DNA from: Flavobacterium lacus
GTDB taxonomy: Bacteria; Bacteroidota; Bacteroidia; Flavobacteriales; Flavobacteriaceae
Reading direction: 5' to 3'
Assembly (NCBI RefSeq): GCF_003268815.1
Contig: NZ_QLSV01000009.1
Span: 1-64,000 of the forward strand
DNA length: 64,000 nt
The position numbers were made by a program, and so were the translations under genes. This document shows, piece by piece, positions 15,547-23,804 of this stretch (its first letter is position 1; every line of letters starts with the position of its first letter). The notes under the pieces are model-generated. The model was given only the letters and a program-made list of their open reading frames with translations. It did not search any database and was not told the DNA's origin.

Positions 15547-16374
15547 GAACACAGATTTAAATAATTTGAGAAATTTTAATAATTTTTTTTTATTAATTTT
15601 TAAAATCTGTGTTCAAAAACATAAAAGCAAAACAGATTCAAATAATTTGAGAAATTTTAATAATTATTTTTTATTTTATTAATTTTTAAAATCTGTGTTC
15701 AAAAAAATAAAAGTAAAATAGATTCAAATAATTTGAGAAATTTTAATAATTTTTTTTATTTTATTAATTTTTAAAATCTGTGTTCAAAAAAATAAAAGCA
15801 AAACAGATTCAAATAATTTGAGAAATTTTAATAATCATTTTTTATTTTATTAATTTTTAAAATCTGTGTTCAAAAACATAAAAGCAAAACAGATTCAAAT
15901 AATTTGAGAAATTTTAATAATTTTTTTTATTTTATTAATTTTTAAAATCTGTGTTCAAAAACATAAAAGCAAAACAGATTCAAATAATTTGAGAAATTTT
16001 AATAATTTTTTTTATTTTATTAATTTTTAAAATCTGTGTTCAAAAACATAAAAGCAAAACAGATTCAAATAATTTGAGAAATTTTAATAATTTTTTTTAT
16101 TTTATTAATTTTTAAAATCTGTGTTCAAAAAAATATAAGCAAAACAGATTCAAATAATTTGAGAAATTTTAATAATCATTTTTTATTTTATTAATTTTTA
16201 AAATCTGTGTTCAAAAAAATAAAAGCAAAACAGATTCAAATAATTTGAGAAATTTTAATAATTATTTTTTATTTTATTAATTTTTAAAATCTGTGTTCAA
16301 AAAAATAAAAGCAAAACAGATTCAAATAATTTGAGAAATTTTAATAATTATTTTAATTTTTCAAATCTGTGTTC
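15547..16374. repeat. Ten tandem copies of an 85-86 bp hairpin unit
   Basis: Unit ends (...CTGTGTTC) fall at 15614, 15700, 15785, 15871, 15956, 16041, 16126, 16212, 16298 and 16374, giving steps of 85-86 bp and a shorter last unit of 76 bp. Each unit reads ACAGATTcAAATAATTTGAG, then an AT-rich centre, then TTTTTAAAATCTGTGTTC, so each can fold back on itself. The first unit keeps the full left arm GAACACAGATT; later ones have AAAACAGATTC. Differences between units are few (single bases and T-run lengths), so expansion is recent. This fills the 877-bp gap between 15512 and 16390. Confidence 0.95.
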
Positions 16375-16389
16375 TAAATAAATATAACC

Positions 16390-16725
16390 ATGCACGATTT
16401 AAGTGAACAACTCAAAAAACTCTTCCCCCACCATCAACCCTCCAACGAACCGGAGCAAGTTGAGGAAATACCACACGAATTATACGTTCAAAAAGAACCT
16501 ATGATTTGTCAATACGAAAAGCGAAAAGGTAAACCAACCACGATTATTTCTGGTTATGAAGGTGCTGATGAAGACTTCAAAATTTTAGCCAAAGAAATAA
16601 AGAGTAAATTTGCCGTAGGCGGAAGTTTCAAAGACGGTGAAATCATCATTCAAGGTGATTACCGTGATAAAATAATGAAATTTCTCCAAGAAAAAGGATT
16701 TAAAACCAAACGTGTTGGAGGATAG
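16390..16725 (+). CDS. SUI1/eIF1-family translation factor (YciH-like)
   Basis: Protein of 111 residues. The C-terminal SUI1 domain (about 35-108) shows EKRKGKPTTIISGYEG, then AKEIKSKFAVGGSFKDGE and IIIQGDYRDKIMKFLQEKGF, the typical order of the bacterial YciH family. These proteins are eIF1 homologues thought to affect start-codon fidelity or act as translation inhibitors. Length is typical. The start codon lies 15 bp after the last hairpin repeat, so its transcript begins inside or beyond the array. It may share a transcript with the phosphorylase gene 108 bp downstream. Confidence 0.9.
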   Translation: MHDLSEQLKKLFPHHQPSNEPEQVEEIPHELYVQKEPMICQYEKRKGKPTTIISGYEGADEDFKILAKEIKSKFAVGGSFKDGEIIIQGDYRDKIMKFLQEKGFKTKRVGG

Positions 16726-16767
16726 TTTTGTTTCAAGTTTCAGGTTTCAAGTTAATTTTTTACTCAA

Positions 16768-16830
16768 CCCCAGAACCCCAGAACCCCAGAACCCCAGAAC
16801 CTTAGTCCCTCAGCACCTTAGCACCTCAAA
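16768..16830. repeat. Octamer/nonamer array before the phosphorylase gene
   Basis: Four CCCCAGAA-type octamers (16768-16801) are followed by CTTAGTCCC / TCAGCACC / TTAGCACCT words up to 4 bp before the start codon region. A GTTTCA word is repeated just upstream (16730-16750). This is the same class of locus-specific short-period array as at 5513, 47017 and 52499. Confidence 0.75.
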
Positions 16831-16833
16831 AAA

Positions 16834-17706
16834 ATGATACAATCATCCGAATTAATACTAAACCCCGACGGCACTGTCTACCACATCAATTTATTGCCGG
16901 AACAAATTGCTCACGACATTATTTTCGTAGGTGATCAAAATCGGGTTGAAAAAATTACAAAACATTTTGATTCCATTGAATTTTCAACACAAAAAAGAGA
17001 ATTCAAAACACAAACCGGAATCTACAAAGGCAAACGAATATCGGTCATGTCCACCGGAATTGGTCCCGATAACATTGATATTGTGATGAATGAATTGGAT
17101 GCTTTAGTGAACATCGATTTAAAAACCAGAACCATAAAAGAGAAACTAACTTCGTTAAACATTGTTCGGATTGGAACATCCGGTTCGTTGCAAGCCGCTA
17201 TTCCGGTGGATAGTTTTGTGATGAGTTCGTACGGACTAGGTTTAGACAACATGCTTCGCTCCTATTTAATCGATGCTGTTTCCGAAAAAGACATTGAAGA
17301 GGCGTTTATTCAACAAACCAATTGGGATTTACGAAAAGGCCGTCCGTATGTGATTAAAGGAAGTGAAATTTTAGCCAAAAAATTTGAAAGCACGCAAATT
17401 CACCAAGGTTTCACCGGAACGGCAGGCGGATTTTACGGACCACAAGGCCGCGTATTGCGTTTAAATATTCAAGATGCGGACTTAAATTCTAAGATGGATT
17501 CGTTTATTTACAACGGCATTCAAATGACGAATTTAGAAATGGAAACCGGAGCGATTTATGGTTTAGGAAAACTGTTAGGACACGAATGTTTATCGTTGAA
17601 TGCAATTATTGCTAACCGAGCAAATGGAACGTTTAGTGAAGATCCTTACAAAGCGGTGGATGCGTTGATTGAATATGCGTTGGATAAATTGACTGAAAAT
17701 AATTAA
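16834..17706 (+). CDS. Nucleoside phosphorylase, uridine phosphorylase-like
   Basis: Protein of 290 residues of the PNP/UDP family. Seen are MSTGIGPDNIDIVMNELDAL (about 70-90), the phosphate-site segment RIGTSGSLQAAIPV (about 113-126) and the ribose-binding LEMETGAIYGLG (about 233-244, with the conserved E-M-E). It cleaves a nucleoside to base and ribose-1-phosphate in nucleotide salvage. Uridine is the most likely substrate by overall similarity, but specificity cannot be set by eye. It follows an SUI1 gene and a periodic array, and its 3' end is followed by a hairpin element (17714-17778). Confidence 0.88.
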   Translation: MIQSSELILNPDGTVYHINLLPEQIAHDIIFVGDQNRVEKITKHFDSIEFSTQKREFKTQTGIYKGKRISVMSTGIGPDNIDIVMNELDALVNIDLKTRTIKEKLTSLNIVRIGTSGSLQAAIPVDSFVMSSYGLGLDNMLRSYLIDAVSEKDIEEAFIQQTNWDLRKGRPYVIKGSEILAKKFESTQIHQGFTGTAGGFYGPQGRVLRLNIQDADLNSKMDSFIYNGIQMTNLEMETGAIYGLGKLLGHECLSLNAIIANRANGTFSEDPYKAVDALIEYALDKLTENN

Positions 17707-17713
17707 TAAATTA

Positions 17714-17778
17714 AGAACACAGATTTTAAAAATTAAGGAAATTTTTAAAATTATTTTAATTTCTTAGATCTGTGTTCT
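17714..17778. repeat. Solo hairpin element AGAACACAGAT / ATCTGTGTTCT
   Basis: Perfect 11-bp terminal arms at 17714-17724 and 17768-17778, with an AT-rich centre of 43 bp. It belongs to the family at 14971 and 15547-16374. It lies between the phosphorylase stop codon and the acetyltransferase start codon, which is 10 bp further on. Confidence 0.85.
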
Positions 17779-17788
17779 AAAAAAATAA

Positions 17789-18325
17789 ATGAATTTACAG
17801 ATCCAAACCAAACGCCTCCTCCTTCGTCCACTTGAATTAAGCGATGCAAATGCTTTTTTTGAAATGGACAATAATCCTAGTGTTCACAAATACCTTTGGC
17901 AAAAACCAACTCAAGATATTATCGAAACAATTAAAACAATTGAGTACGTTCAACAACAATACCGAGAAAATAAAATTGGTCGTTTTGCTACAATACTGAA
18001 AGAAACAGGTGAATTCATTGGTTGGACAGGCATTAAATTCGTAAACGACCACGTAGAAAACGGCAATACCAATTTCTATGATTACGGCTACCGTTTAAAT
18101 GAAAAATTTTGGAACAATGGTTATGCTACAGAAGCCTCCATTGCTTGGTTAGACTATGGTTTCAATCAAATGAATATTGAAAAAATGCACGCTTACACCC
18201 ATGGTGAAAACAAAGCTTCCAATCATGTTTTACAAAAAGTAGGTTTTCAATTTAGGGACGATTATCCGGATAAAGAGGGTGTGATTTGGAAATGGTGGAT
18301 GATGGAAAAAGTATTCAGTAAGTAG
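17789..18325 (+). CDS. GNAT acetyltransferase, RimJ/RimL type
   Basis: Protein of 178 residues. The N-terminal words TKRLLLRPLELSDANAFFEM are typical of the Acetyltransf_3 group. The acetyl-CoA region is NEKFWNNGYATEASIAWLDY (about 110-129), where the usual R/Q-x-x-G-x-G/A loop is N-N-G-Y-A, and the C-terminal word is HVLQKVGFQFRDDY. It moves an acetyl group to an amine, possibly a protein N-terminus or a small molecule; the substrate is unknown. It is a stand-alone gene just after a hairpin element. Confidence 0.88.
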   Translation: MNLQIQTKRLLLRPLELSDANAFFEMDNNPSVHKYLWQKPTQDIIETIKTIEYVQQQYRENKIGRFATILKETGEFIGWTGIKFVNDHVENGNTNFYDYGYRLNEKFWNNGYATEASIAWLDYGFNQMNIEKMHAYTHGENKASNHVLQKVGFQFRDDYPDKEGVIWKWWMMEKVFSK

Positions 18326-18404
18326 TTTTCAGTTAAAGTAAACTTAATCAATTTAAATAAACCAAGTAAATATTTAAATTGCATGGATTATACAATTTTC
18401 TACT

Positions 18405-20081
18405 ATGAAAAAAATACTGTTATTGATTTTATTTTTTGTTTCTCAAATTGCCATTGCCAATACTAAAGTAAACACACAAAAAAAAGTAGAAAGCTTTATT
18501 CAAATTTGGGGCTTATTAAAATACCATCATCCGGAAGTTAGTAAAGGAAAATATGATTTTAATAATGAATTTTTATTAGAATTTGAAAAAATTCAATTAA
18601 TTGATAATCAAGAAGAGTTAAATAATGAATTTTTAAATTGGATTAAAAAATTTGATGGTAGTAAAATAAGTTACAAATCAGATGATGACTTTTTTAAAAG
18701 AAAAAATTTACATTCAAAAAATACAGATTTTAAATGGATTAATAATTCAAACTTTACTAACCAATTAATTGAAATTTTAACTGGAATTAAAAACAATGCA
18801 GTATTTGGCGATTATTACGCTTCAATAAATAGCCTAAACAAAATGGTTGGTTTTAAAAATGAAACTGGTTTAAACAACTTTGATTCAACATTAAAATCGC
18901 ATCGAATGCTTTTTTTGAGTTCATTTTGGAATAGTATGCGATATTGGAATGTCAATATTTATTTAACAGAACAACCTTGGTCTGAAATATTGACAGAAAT
19001 GATTGATGAATTTGATAGTGCTGATCAACTTAAATTTGAACTTTCAAAAGAAAAACTATTCAGCAAACTAAACGATTCACATTCCAATTATCAATACAGT
19101 ACAACTTTAAATTCTCTCACAAATTTTCCTGATTTTGGTGGACGAATCATCAATGACTCATTAGTAATTGATGTCATTTTCAACAAAAATAAGATTGAAA
19201 AAGATGCAATGGAAATTGGTGATATTATTTATGAAATAGAAGGTTTAAAACTCCGCGAATATTATTTATTGAAATATCAAAATGTTATCAGTGCTTCAAA
19301 TGAAAATTATTTAAAATCGGCAATTGAAAAAACCTATTTACTAGCTTCCAATAAAGATTCTATACGAGTGGAACTACTTAAAAAAAATGGTGATAAACAA
19401 AATCGATACATTCATTTATCAAAATTAAAATATTTTGCTGAAAGATATGTTCGTCAAAGACCTACAATAGAAGTTAACTCGAAAATAATAGAAGAAAATA
19501 TTGGTTATGTTAACTTATACAAAATAAACAAACAAGAATTAAAAACAGCATTTAAATCCTTCGAAAACACGAAAGGTTTAATCATCGATTTACGCAATTA
19601 CCCCGAGTTTATTTCTGAAGCTGACATTGCAAATTATCTTTATCCAAACAAAAAAAAGTTCTTAAAAGCTTTGGCTCCCGTATTTCCTTCCTATGCTGCA
19701 TACGATATTGAAGCACCTTTAAAAATTATAAAAGATCCATTTTCTTCCGGCAGAACTAATAAGAATTTCTATAAAGGAAAAGTTGTATTGTTAGTTGACA
19801 GAAAAACAGCCAGTAAAGCAGAATTTATTGGAATGGCTATCCAACAATCTCCAAATTGTATAACTGTTGGAGAGCAAACTTTTGGAGCCGTTATGAATAG
19901 AACTGAAGTAATTTTAATGGATAAAACAACAATTGATTTTACCGGAGTTGGTGCATTTTATCCAAATGATGAAAGAGTTCAAAGAAATGGTCTGAAAATT
20001 GATTACAAAATAAAAGAATCAGCGATAAATTTCCATTTAAATCATTACGTAGAAGAAGCAATCAAAATAATAAATCAGTAG
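18405..20081 (+). CDS. S41-family (C-terminal processing type) peptidase, exported
   Basis: Protein of 558 residues with a signal peptide (residues 1-18, ...QIAIAN). A PDZ-like region lies at about 275-345 (IEKDAMEIGDIIYEIEGLKL). The S41 core follows: ENIGYVNLYKI, GLIIDLRNYPE (about 391-401), and GKVVLLVDRKTASKAEFIGM with the catalytic serine in TASKAE (about residue 468) and GEQTFGAVMN after it. The lysine of SK takes the place of the usual SSGE word, so the exact dyad should be checked. It probably cleaves periplasmic proteins. The lipoprotein gene at 20084 starts 2 bp after its stop codon, so the two are co-transcribed. Confidence 0.87.
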   Translation: MKKILLLILFFVSQIAIANTKVNTQKKVESFIQIWGLLKYHHPEVSKGKYDFNNEFLLEFEKIQLIDNQEELNNEFLNWIKKFDGSKISYKSDDDFFKRKNLHSKNTDFKWINNSNFTNQLIEILTGIKNNAVFGDYYASINSLNKMVGFKNETGLNNFDSTLKSHRMLFLSSFWNSMRYWNVNIYLTEQPWSEILTEMIDEFDSADQLKFELSKEKLFSKLNDSHSNYQYSTTLNSLTNFPDFGGRIINDSLVIDVIFNKNKIEKDAMEIGDIIYEIEGLKLREYYLLKYQNVISASNENYLKSAIEKTYLLASNKDSIRVELLKKNGDKQNRYIHLSKLKYFAERYVRQRPTIEVNSKIIEENIGYVNLYKINKQELKTAFKSFENTKGLIIDLRNYPEFISEADIANYLYPNKKKFLKALAPVFPSYAAYDIEAPLKIIKDPFSSGRTNKNFYKGKVVLLVDRKTASKAEFIGMAIQQSPNCITVGEQTFGAVMNRTEVILMDKTTIDFTGVGAFYPNDERVQRNGLKIDYKIKESAINFHLNHYVEEAIKIINQ

Positions 20082-20083
20082 TT

Positions 20084-20725
20084 ATGAGAAATAGAATTTT
20101 AATAATTCTTTTTGTACTCTCTTTTATTTTTGCATCTTGCAAGAAGAAGAATGATAGTATTGAAATTTATTTAACAAAAGAAAAAATTGAAAGTTATGAT
20201 GGTGTTCCTTTACGAACAGCAATTAAAGACACCACGATAATTAGGCAAGTTCTTGAAAGTTATAATGAAGAAATTAGAATTGATACCTTAAACAACAAAC
20301 CAATTTATATGGGTCATTTTGTAGCTGAACTTAGTGATTTAGAAGAAAAGCCTTTTATAAATGATTCTGAAATTTTGGGTTTTGATTTTGAAAATTCAGA
20401 AATACATTTTAGTAAATCGGTAACTGAAAAAATATATAAATCAATACCTGAATGGAGAAAGAAAAGCCATTTCGGTAAACAATTTGTTTTATGTCATAAT
20501 GGCAAAATTATACTAAACGGATATTTTATTGGTTCAATGTCTAAATACCATTCAAATACTTATCAAATTAAATATCATAGATATCCTGAACATAAAAGAA
20601 ATGATGCTTTAACAAGTGTTGCTTTTTCAATAAGTGATAGTTTAAACTTTGAAAAAAACAATTTAAAGAAAAACAAAGAATTATACCATGCGTTTAAAAA
20701 TAGATTAATAAATCAATCTGAATAG
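20084..20725 (+). CDS. Lipoprotein of unknown function
   Basis: Protein of 213 residues. The N-terminus MRNRILIILFVLSFIFASC is a lipoprotein signal with the modified cysteine at 19, followed by KKKND. The mature part has alternating beta strands and charged helices with no family I recognise. It starts 2 bp after the S41 peptidase gene, so a partner role with that peptidase is the best hint. It may be an inner-membrane lipoprotein, since the residues after Cys lack the acidic stretch that marks surface export in this phylum. Confidence 0.7.
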   Translation: MRNRILIILFVLSFIFASCKKKNDSIEIYLTKEKIESYDGVPLRTAIKDTTIIRQVLESYNEEIRIDTLNNKPIYMGHFVAELSDLEEKPFINDSEILGFDFENSEIHFSKSVTEKIYKSIPEWRKKSHFGKQFVLCHNGKIILNGYFIGSMSKYHSNTYQIKYHRYPEHKRNDALTSVAFSISDSLNFEKNNLKKNKELYHAFKNRLINQSE

Positions 20726-20764
20726 TCTTACTACTTAATACTCCCCATCTTAATACTAAAAAAA

Positions 20765-21616
20765 ATGAAAACCATCAAAATAGCAGGCGTTCCCGAACAT
20801 TTCAACTTACCTTGGCATTTATGCATTGAAAACGGTGAATTTGAAGAAGCCGGAATCGATTTACAATGGACGGATGTTCCCGAAGGAACCGGAAAAATGT
20901 GTCAAATGTTAAGAGATGGCGAAACGGATATTGCCGTTATTTTAACCGAAGGAATTGTAAAAGACATTACTGCCGGAAATCCATCTAAAATTGTACAGGT
21001 TTATGTGGAAAGTCCATTAATTTGGGGTATTCACGTAGATGCGAAATCAAACTATACTTCACTTTCCGATTTAGAAAACACGAAAGTAGCGATTAGTCGA
21101 ATGGGCTCAGGTTCCCATTTAATGGCAATTGTGAATGCTCAAAATCAAGGTTGGAAAACAACTGATTTGCAGTTTGAAATTGTCAATACCATTGACGGAG
21201 CTGTTGAAGCCTTATCGAATGGAACTGCCGATTATTTTATGTGGGAAAAGTTCATGACAAAACCACTAGTTGACAACGGAACATTTCGAAGAATTGCCGA
21301 CTGCCCAACTCCGTGGCCTTGTTTTGTAATTGCTGTTCGCAATGAAATGCTCGAAAAACACCCGCAAACCATCGCATTGATTTTAGAAATCATCAACACC
21401 ACAACCGACGAATTTAAAGACATTCCGAGCATTAACCGAACACTGGCCAGCAGATTCAATCAAAAAACAGAAGATATCGATTCTTGGCTACTTCAAACCC
21501 GATGGTCGCAAAAAAATATAACGTCGGAAACGTTAAACAAAATTCAAAATCAGCTCTTTGAGCTAAGTCTTATCGATAAAAAAAGTACTTTTGCAGATAG
21601 CGTGCACGCCTTTTAG
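20765..21616 (+). CDS. Solute-binding-like protein (NMT1/THI5 fold), no signal peptide
   Basis: Protein of 283 residues with the two-lobed type-2 periplasmic binding fold. The N-terminus KIAGVPEHFNLPWHLCIENG and later GETDIAVILTEGIVKDI and FMWEKFMTKPLVDNG follow the NMT1/THI5-like pattern. Unlike true transporter components, it has no signal sequence or lipobox, and no permease or ATPase gene is adjacent. It may therefore bind a small molecule in the cytoplasm or act as an enzyme-like relative of the family. Downstream, 21 bp on, lies a transglutaminase-like membrane protein gene in the same direction. Confidence 0.8.
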   Translation: MKTIKIAGVPEHFNLPWHLCIENGEFEEAGIDLQWTDVPEGTGKMCQMLRDGETDIAVILTEGIVKDITAGNPSKIVQVYVESPLIWGIHVDAKSNYTSLSDLENTKVAISRMGSGSHLMAIVNAQNQGWKTTDLQFEIVNTIDGAVEALSNGTADYFMWEKFMTKPLVDNGTFRRIADCPTPWPCFVIAVRNEMLEKHPQTIALILEIINTTTDEFKDIPSINRTLASRFNQKTEDIDSWLLQTRWSQKNITSETLNKIQNQLFELSLIDKKSTFADSVHAF

Positions 21617-21637
21617 CATTTTGCCGTTTCTATGTAA

Positions 21638-22570
21638 ATGAATCTATTCGGAACACTTAAGTATCAAGAATTAAAAACTAAATTCCAGGTCAAAAAACCA
21701 TGGGATGATGTGATTATTTTTGTGCTAAATGTACTGATTGCGATTCCTGTTTTTATTATCCTACATCAAAATTTAAAAGACCCGGAATGGTATTTCAATA
21801 TTGACAGAATACTCATCGCAATCATTCTCTTAATCATTATTCAACTCATTTTACGACTCATACGAACAATTTTGATTCTTGGAATAGCTACTTATTTTAT
21901 TATTTTGATTTATGGAACGGTTTTTAGCGGATATGGATTTGAATCGGTTTTTCAAGATTATGGCTACATGATTTATTCCATGTCAGAAAATCCAAATCCA
22001 CAAGATTTAATGATTTCAAAACTTCTACCGTTTCCCAATAAAACTCAAATCCTTAACGCAATTGAGTATGACCATCCGCAAGTTCGCAATTTTGCTTTAA
22101 CGGCTACAACGTTGCATTTTAAAGAAATCAAAGGTCAGCAAGAACATCGAAAAATGATTCAGTGTTTTGCTGTTTTCAAAGAAATTAGAAACCGTTGGAA
22201 TTATGTAAATGACCCAAAAGGTCAAGAATACATTGCTCACGCAACGGAAAGTTTAATCCATTTTTCCGGCGATTGTGACGACCATGCTATTTTGATGGCA
22301 GCTTGTATTCGAGCAATTGGTGGCACTCCGCGTTTAATCCATACAGGCGGACATATTTATCCGGAAATGTTAGTTGGTAAAAAAAGTGATTTAGAGGCCG
22401 CAGTTTACCTGATCAAAGAACTTTTGTTTGTATCAGAAAGTAAAAATAAAGAAATTCACTACCACATTGATGAACGAGGTCAAATCTGGCTGAATTTAGA
22501 TTATACGGCTCGTTATCCGGGAGGACCTTTTATGTCGGAAGAAATCCTTGGAGCTTTAACACTAAACTAA
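21638..22570 (+). CDS. Membrane protein with transglutaminase-like domain
   Basis: Protein of 310 residues. Two to three membrane segments lie at about 27-47, 59-80 and 84-103. The C-terminal domain (about 180-300) has the transglutaminase-like core GDCDDHAILMAACIRAIGG with the catalytic-type cysteine near 211, then RLIHTGGHIYPEM with a histidine, and HIDERGQIWLNLDYT with an aspartate. The order C-H-D is kept, so it may act as a cysteine protease or amide-transferring enzyme; many relatives are only structural. It probably shares a transcript with the binding protein gene upstream. Confidence 0.8.
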   Translation: MNLFGTLKYQELKTKFQVKKPWDDVIIFVLNVLIAIPVFIILHQNLKDPEWYFNIDRILIAIILLIIIQLILRLIRTILILGIATYFIILIYGTVFSGYGFESVFQDYGYMIYSMSENPNPQDLMISKLLPFPNKTQILNAIEYDHPQVRNFALTATTLHFKEIKGQQEHRKMIQCFAVFKEIRNRWNYVNDPKGQEYIAHATESLIHFSGDCDDHAILMAACIRAIGGTPRLIHTGGHIYPEMLVGKKSDLEAAVYLIKELLFVSESKNKEIHYHIDERGQIWLNLDYTARYPGGPFMSEEILGALTLN

Positions 22571-22648
22571 TCGTTTATCGAGATTTTGGTTATTTTTTTT
22601 CTTTCCAGCCAACCTTTTTATATATTTACACCACATAAACCCCAAAAA

Positions 22649-23218
22649 ATGAAAAAATTTATTTTTATCTTTTTAGTTTTCACCCAGGTTTCGGTTGCTC
22701 AGGAAAATAATTCTTTTGACTTGGGAAAAAATGAAATCAAATTTGATATTGTTTCACTTGTCGCTTTGGGAAAAATTCATGTGAGTTATGAACGCTTTCT
22801 CAGCAATGATTTTTCAGTCGGAATCAGTGGTAACTTTAACCAAAGTAAATCGAGAGAAGAAGATTTTGAACTTGGCAAAAACCGCACTTTAGAGGAATAT
22901 CAAATTATTCCGTTTGTCCGTTATTCGCTATCTAAAAGTCAGATTCGTTATTATTTTGTCGAGGTGTTTGTATCTGCCAACCAAGGAAAATACCGTGAAT
23001 TAGAACGACTAGTTGACCAAAATAACAACGGTTACTACCAAGCACTGCAAAAAGAGTATTCCGATTACGCGGTTGGTGCAGCAGTTGGACACAAGTTTTA
23101 TATCAAAGAAAAATTAGGTGTTGATATTTTTGTGGGAATGGGAAAAAACCTTTTCAGCAGTGGCGAAAGTCCGGATATCATTTCTCGTGTGGGAGTAAAT
23201 TTAGGTTACCGATTTTAA
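22649..23218 (+). CDS. Exported outer-membrane-type beta protein, DUF3575-like
   Basis: Protein of 189 residues from the ATG at 22649 (MKKFIFIFLVFTQVSVAQ), chosen because it starts a clean signal peptide; an upstream in-frame ATG at 22586 would add 21 residues in front of it. The mature part shows eight or so amphipathic strands with aromatic girdle residues and ends in VGVNLGYRF, a C-terminal phenylalanine as in many outer-membrane barrels. The pattern resembles DUF3575 proteins. Ligand and function are unknown. The next gene starts 10 bp downstream. Confidence 0.7.
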   Translation: MKKFIFIFLVFTQVSVAQENNSFDLGKNEIKFDIVSLVALGKIHVSYERFLSNDFSVGISGNFNQSKSREEDFELGKNRTLEEYQIIPFVRYSLSKSQIRYYFVEVFVSANQGKYRELERLVDQNNNGYYQALQKEYSDYAVGAAVGHKFYIKEKLGVDIFVGMGKNLFSSGESPDIISRVGVNLGYRF

Positions 23219-23228
23219 AAATTAGACT

Positions 23229-23804
23229 ATGAAAACATTAAAATATACACTACTGCTTGCTTTAATTGCTCTTTCAATCTCTTGTAGTCAGGAAGATGAA
23301 GAGTTTTATAATGCAGTTTATACTACTATTCCCGGATTGGTTTCTATTGAAGTACAATCTGACTACCAAGTAAACGACGTTCTTTGGTTAAATACAAATG
23401 ACTTTTCGAGGTATTTAAACGAACCCAATCAAACTAGCCTTTTAGATGTTTACCAGACGACCAATTCGCAAAAATTTAGTTTTTTGTACCGTTTAGAAAG
23501 ACAAGTTAACGGAGAATGGGAAAATGTTGCGGTGGGCACTAATTTTGTGGAAGATAACGGAACAATGAGCATTGGCAATTATGTGACAGCTAATGCTATA
23601 TATAATTCAAACACAGAAATGTATGAATTTAGAGGAGGCTTACGATTAACACAAGCGGGACAATATCGAATTGGCTTTTTTAGCGGATATAACGGTTCTA
23701 ATTTTGATGTTATTTCGGATAGTTCAAACAACTCCACCTTCTTAACTATTGCCACAACTGCCAATAATGTAACGAACGGATTTTATGCATTCACCGTAAA
23801 TTAA
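23229..23804 (+). CDS. Lipoprotein of unknown function
   Basis: Protein of 191 residues. The signal MKTLKYTLLLALIALSISC has its lipid cysteine at 19. The next residues, SQEDEEF, are acidic, matching the surface-export signal known for Bacteroidota lipoproteins. The body is beta-rich and ends in strands (GFYAFTVN). I recognise no family. It follows the barrel-like protein gene by 10 bp, so the two may form an outer-membrane pair. Its stop codon overlaps that of the convergent corA gene by 4 bp. Confidence 0.75.
   Translation: MKTLKYTLLLALIALSISCSQEDEEFYNAVYTTIPGLVSIEVQSDYQVNDVLWLNTNDFSRYLNEPNQTSLLDVYQTTNSQKFSFLYRLERQVNGEWENVAVGTNFVEDNGTMSIGNYVTANAIYNSNTEMYEFRGGLRLTQAGQYRIGFFSGYNGSNFDVISDSSNNSTFLTIATTANNVTNGFYAFTVN

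Noticed and set aside
15547..16374. The tandem array as a CRISPR
   Set aside because: Units are 85-86 bp and nearly identical over their whole length; there are no variable spacers and no cas genes.
20765..21616. Binding-protein gene as part of an ABC importer
   Set aside because: There is no signal peptide and no permease or ATPase gene beside it.
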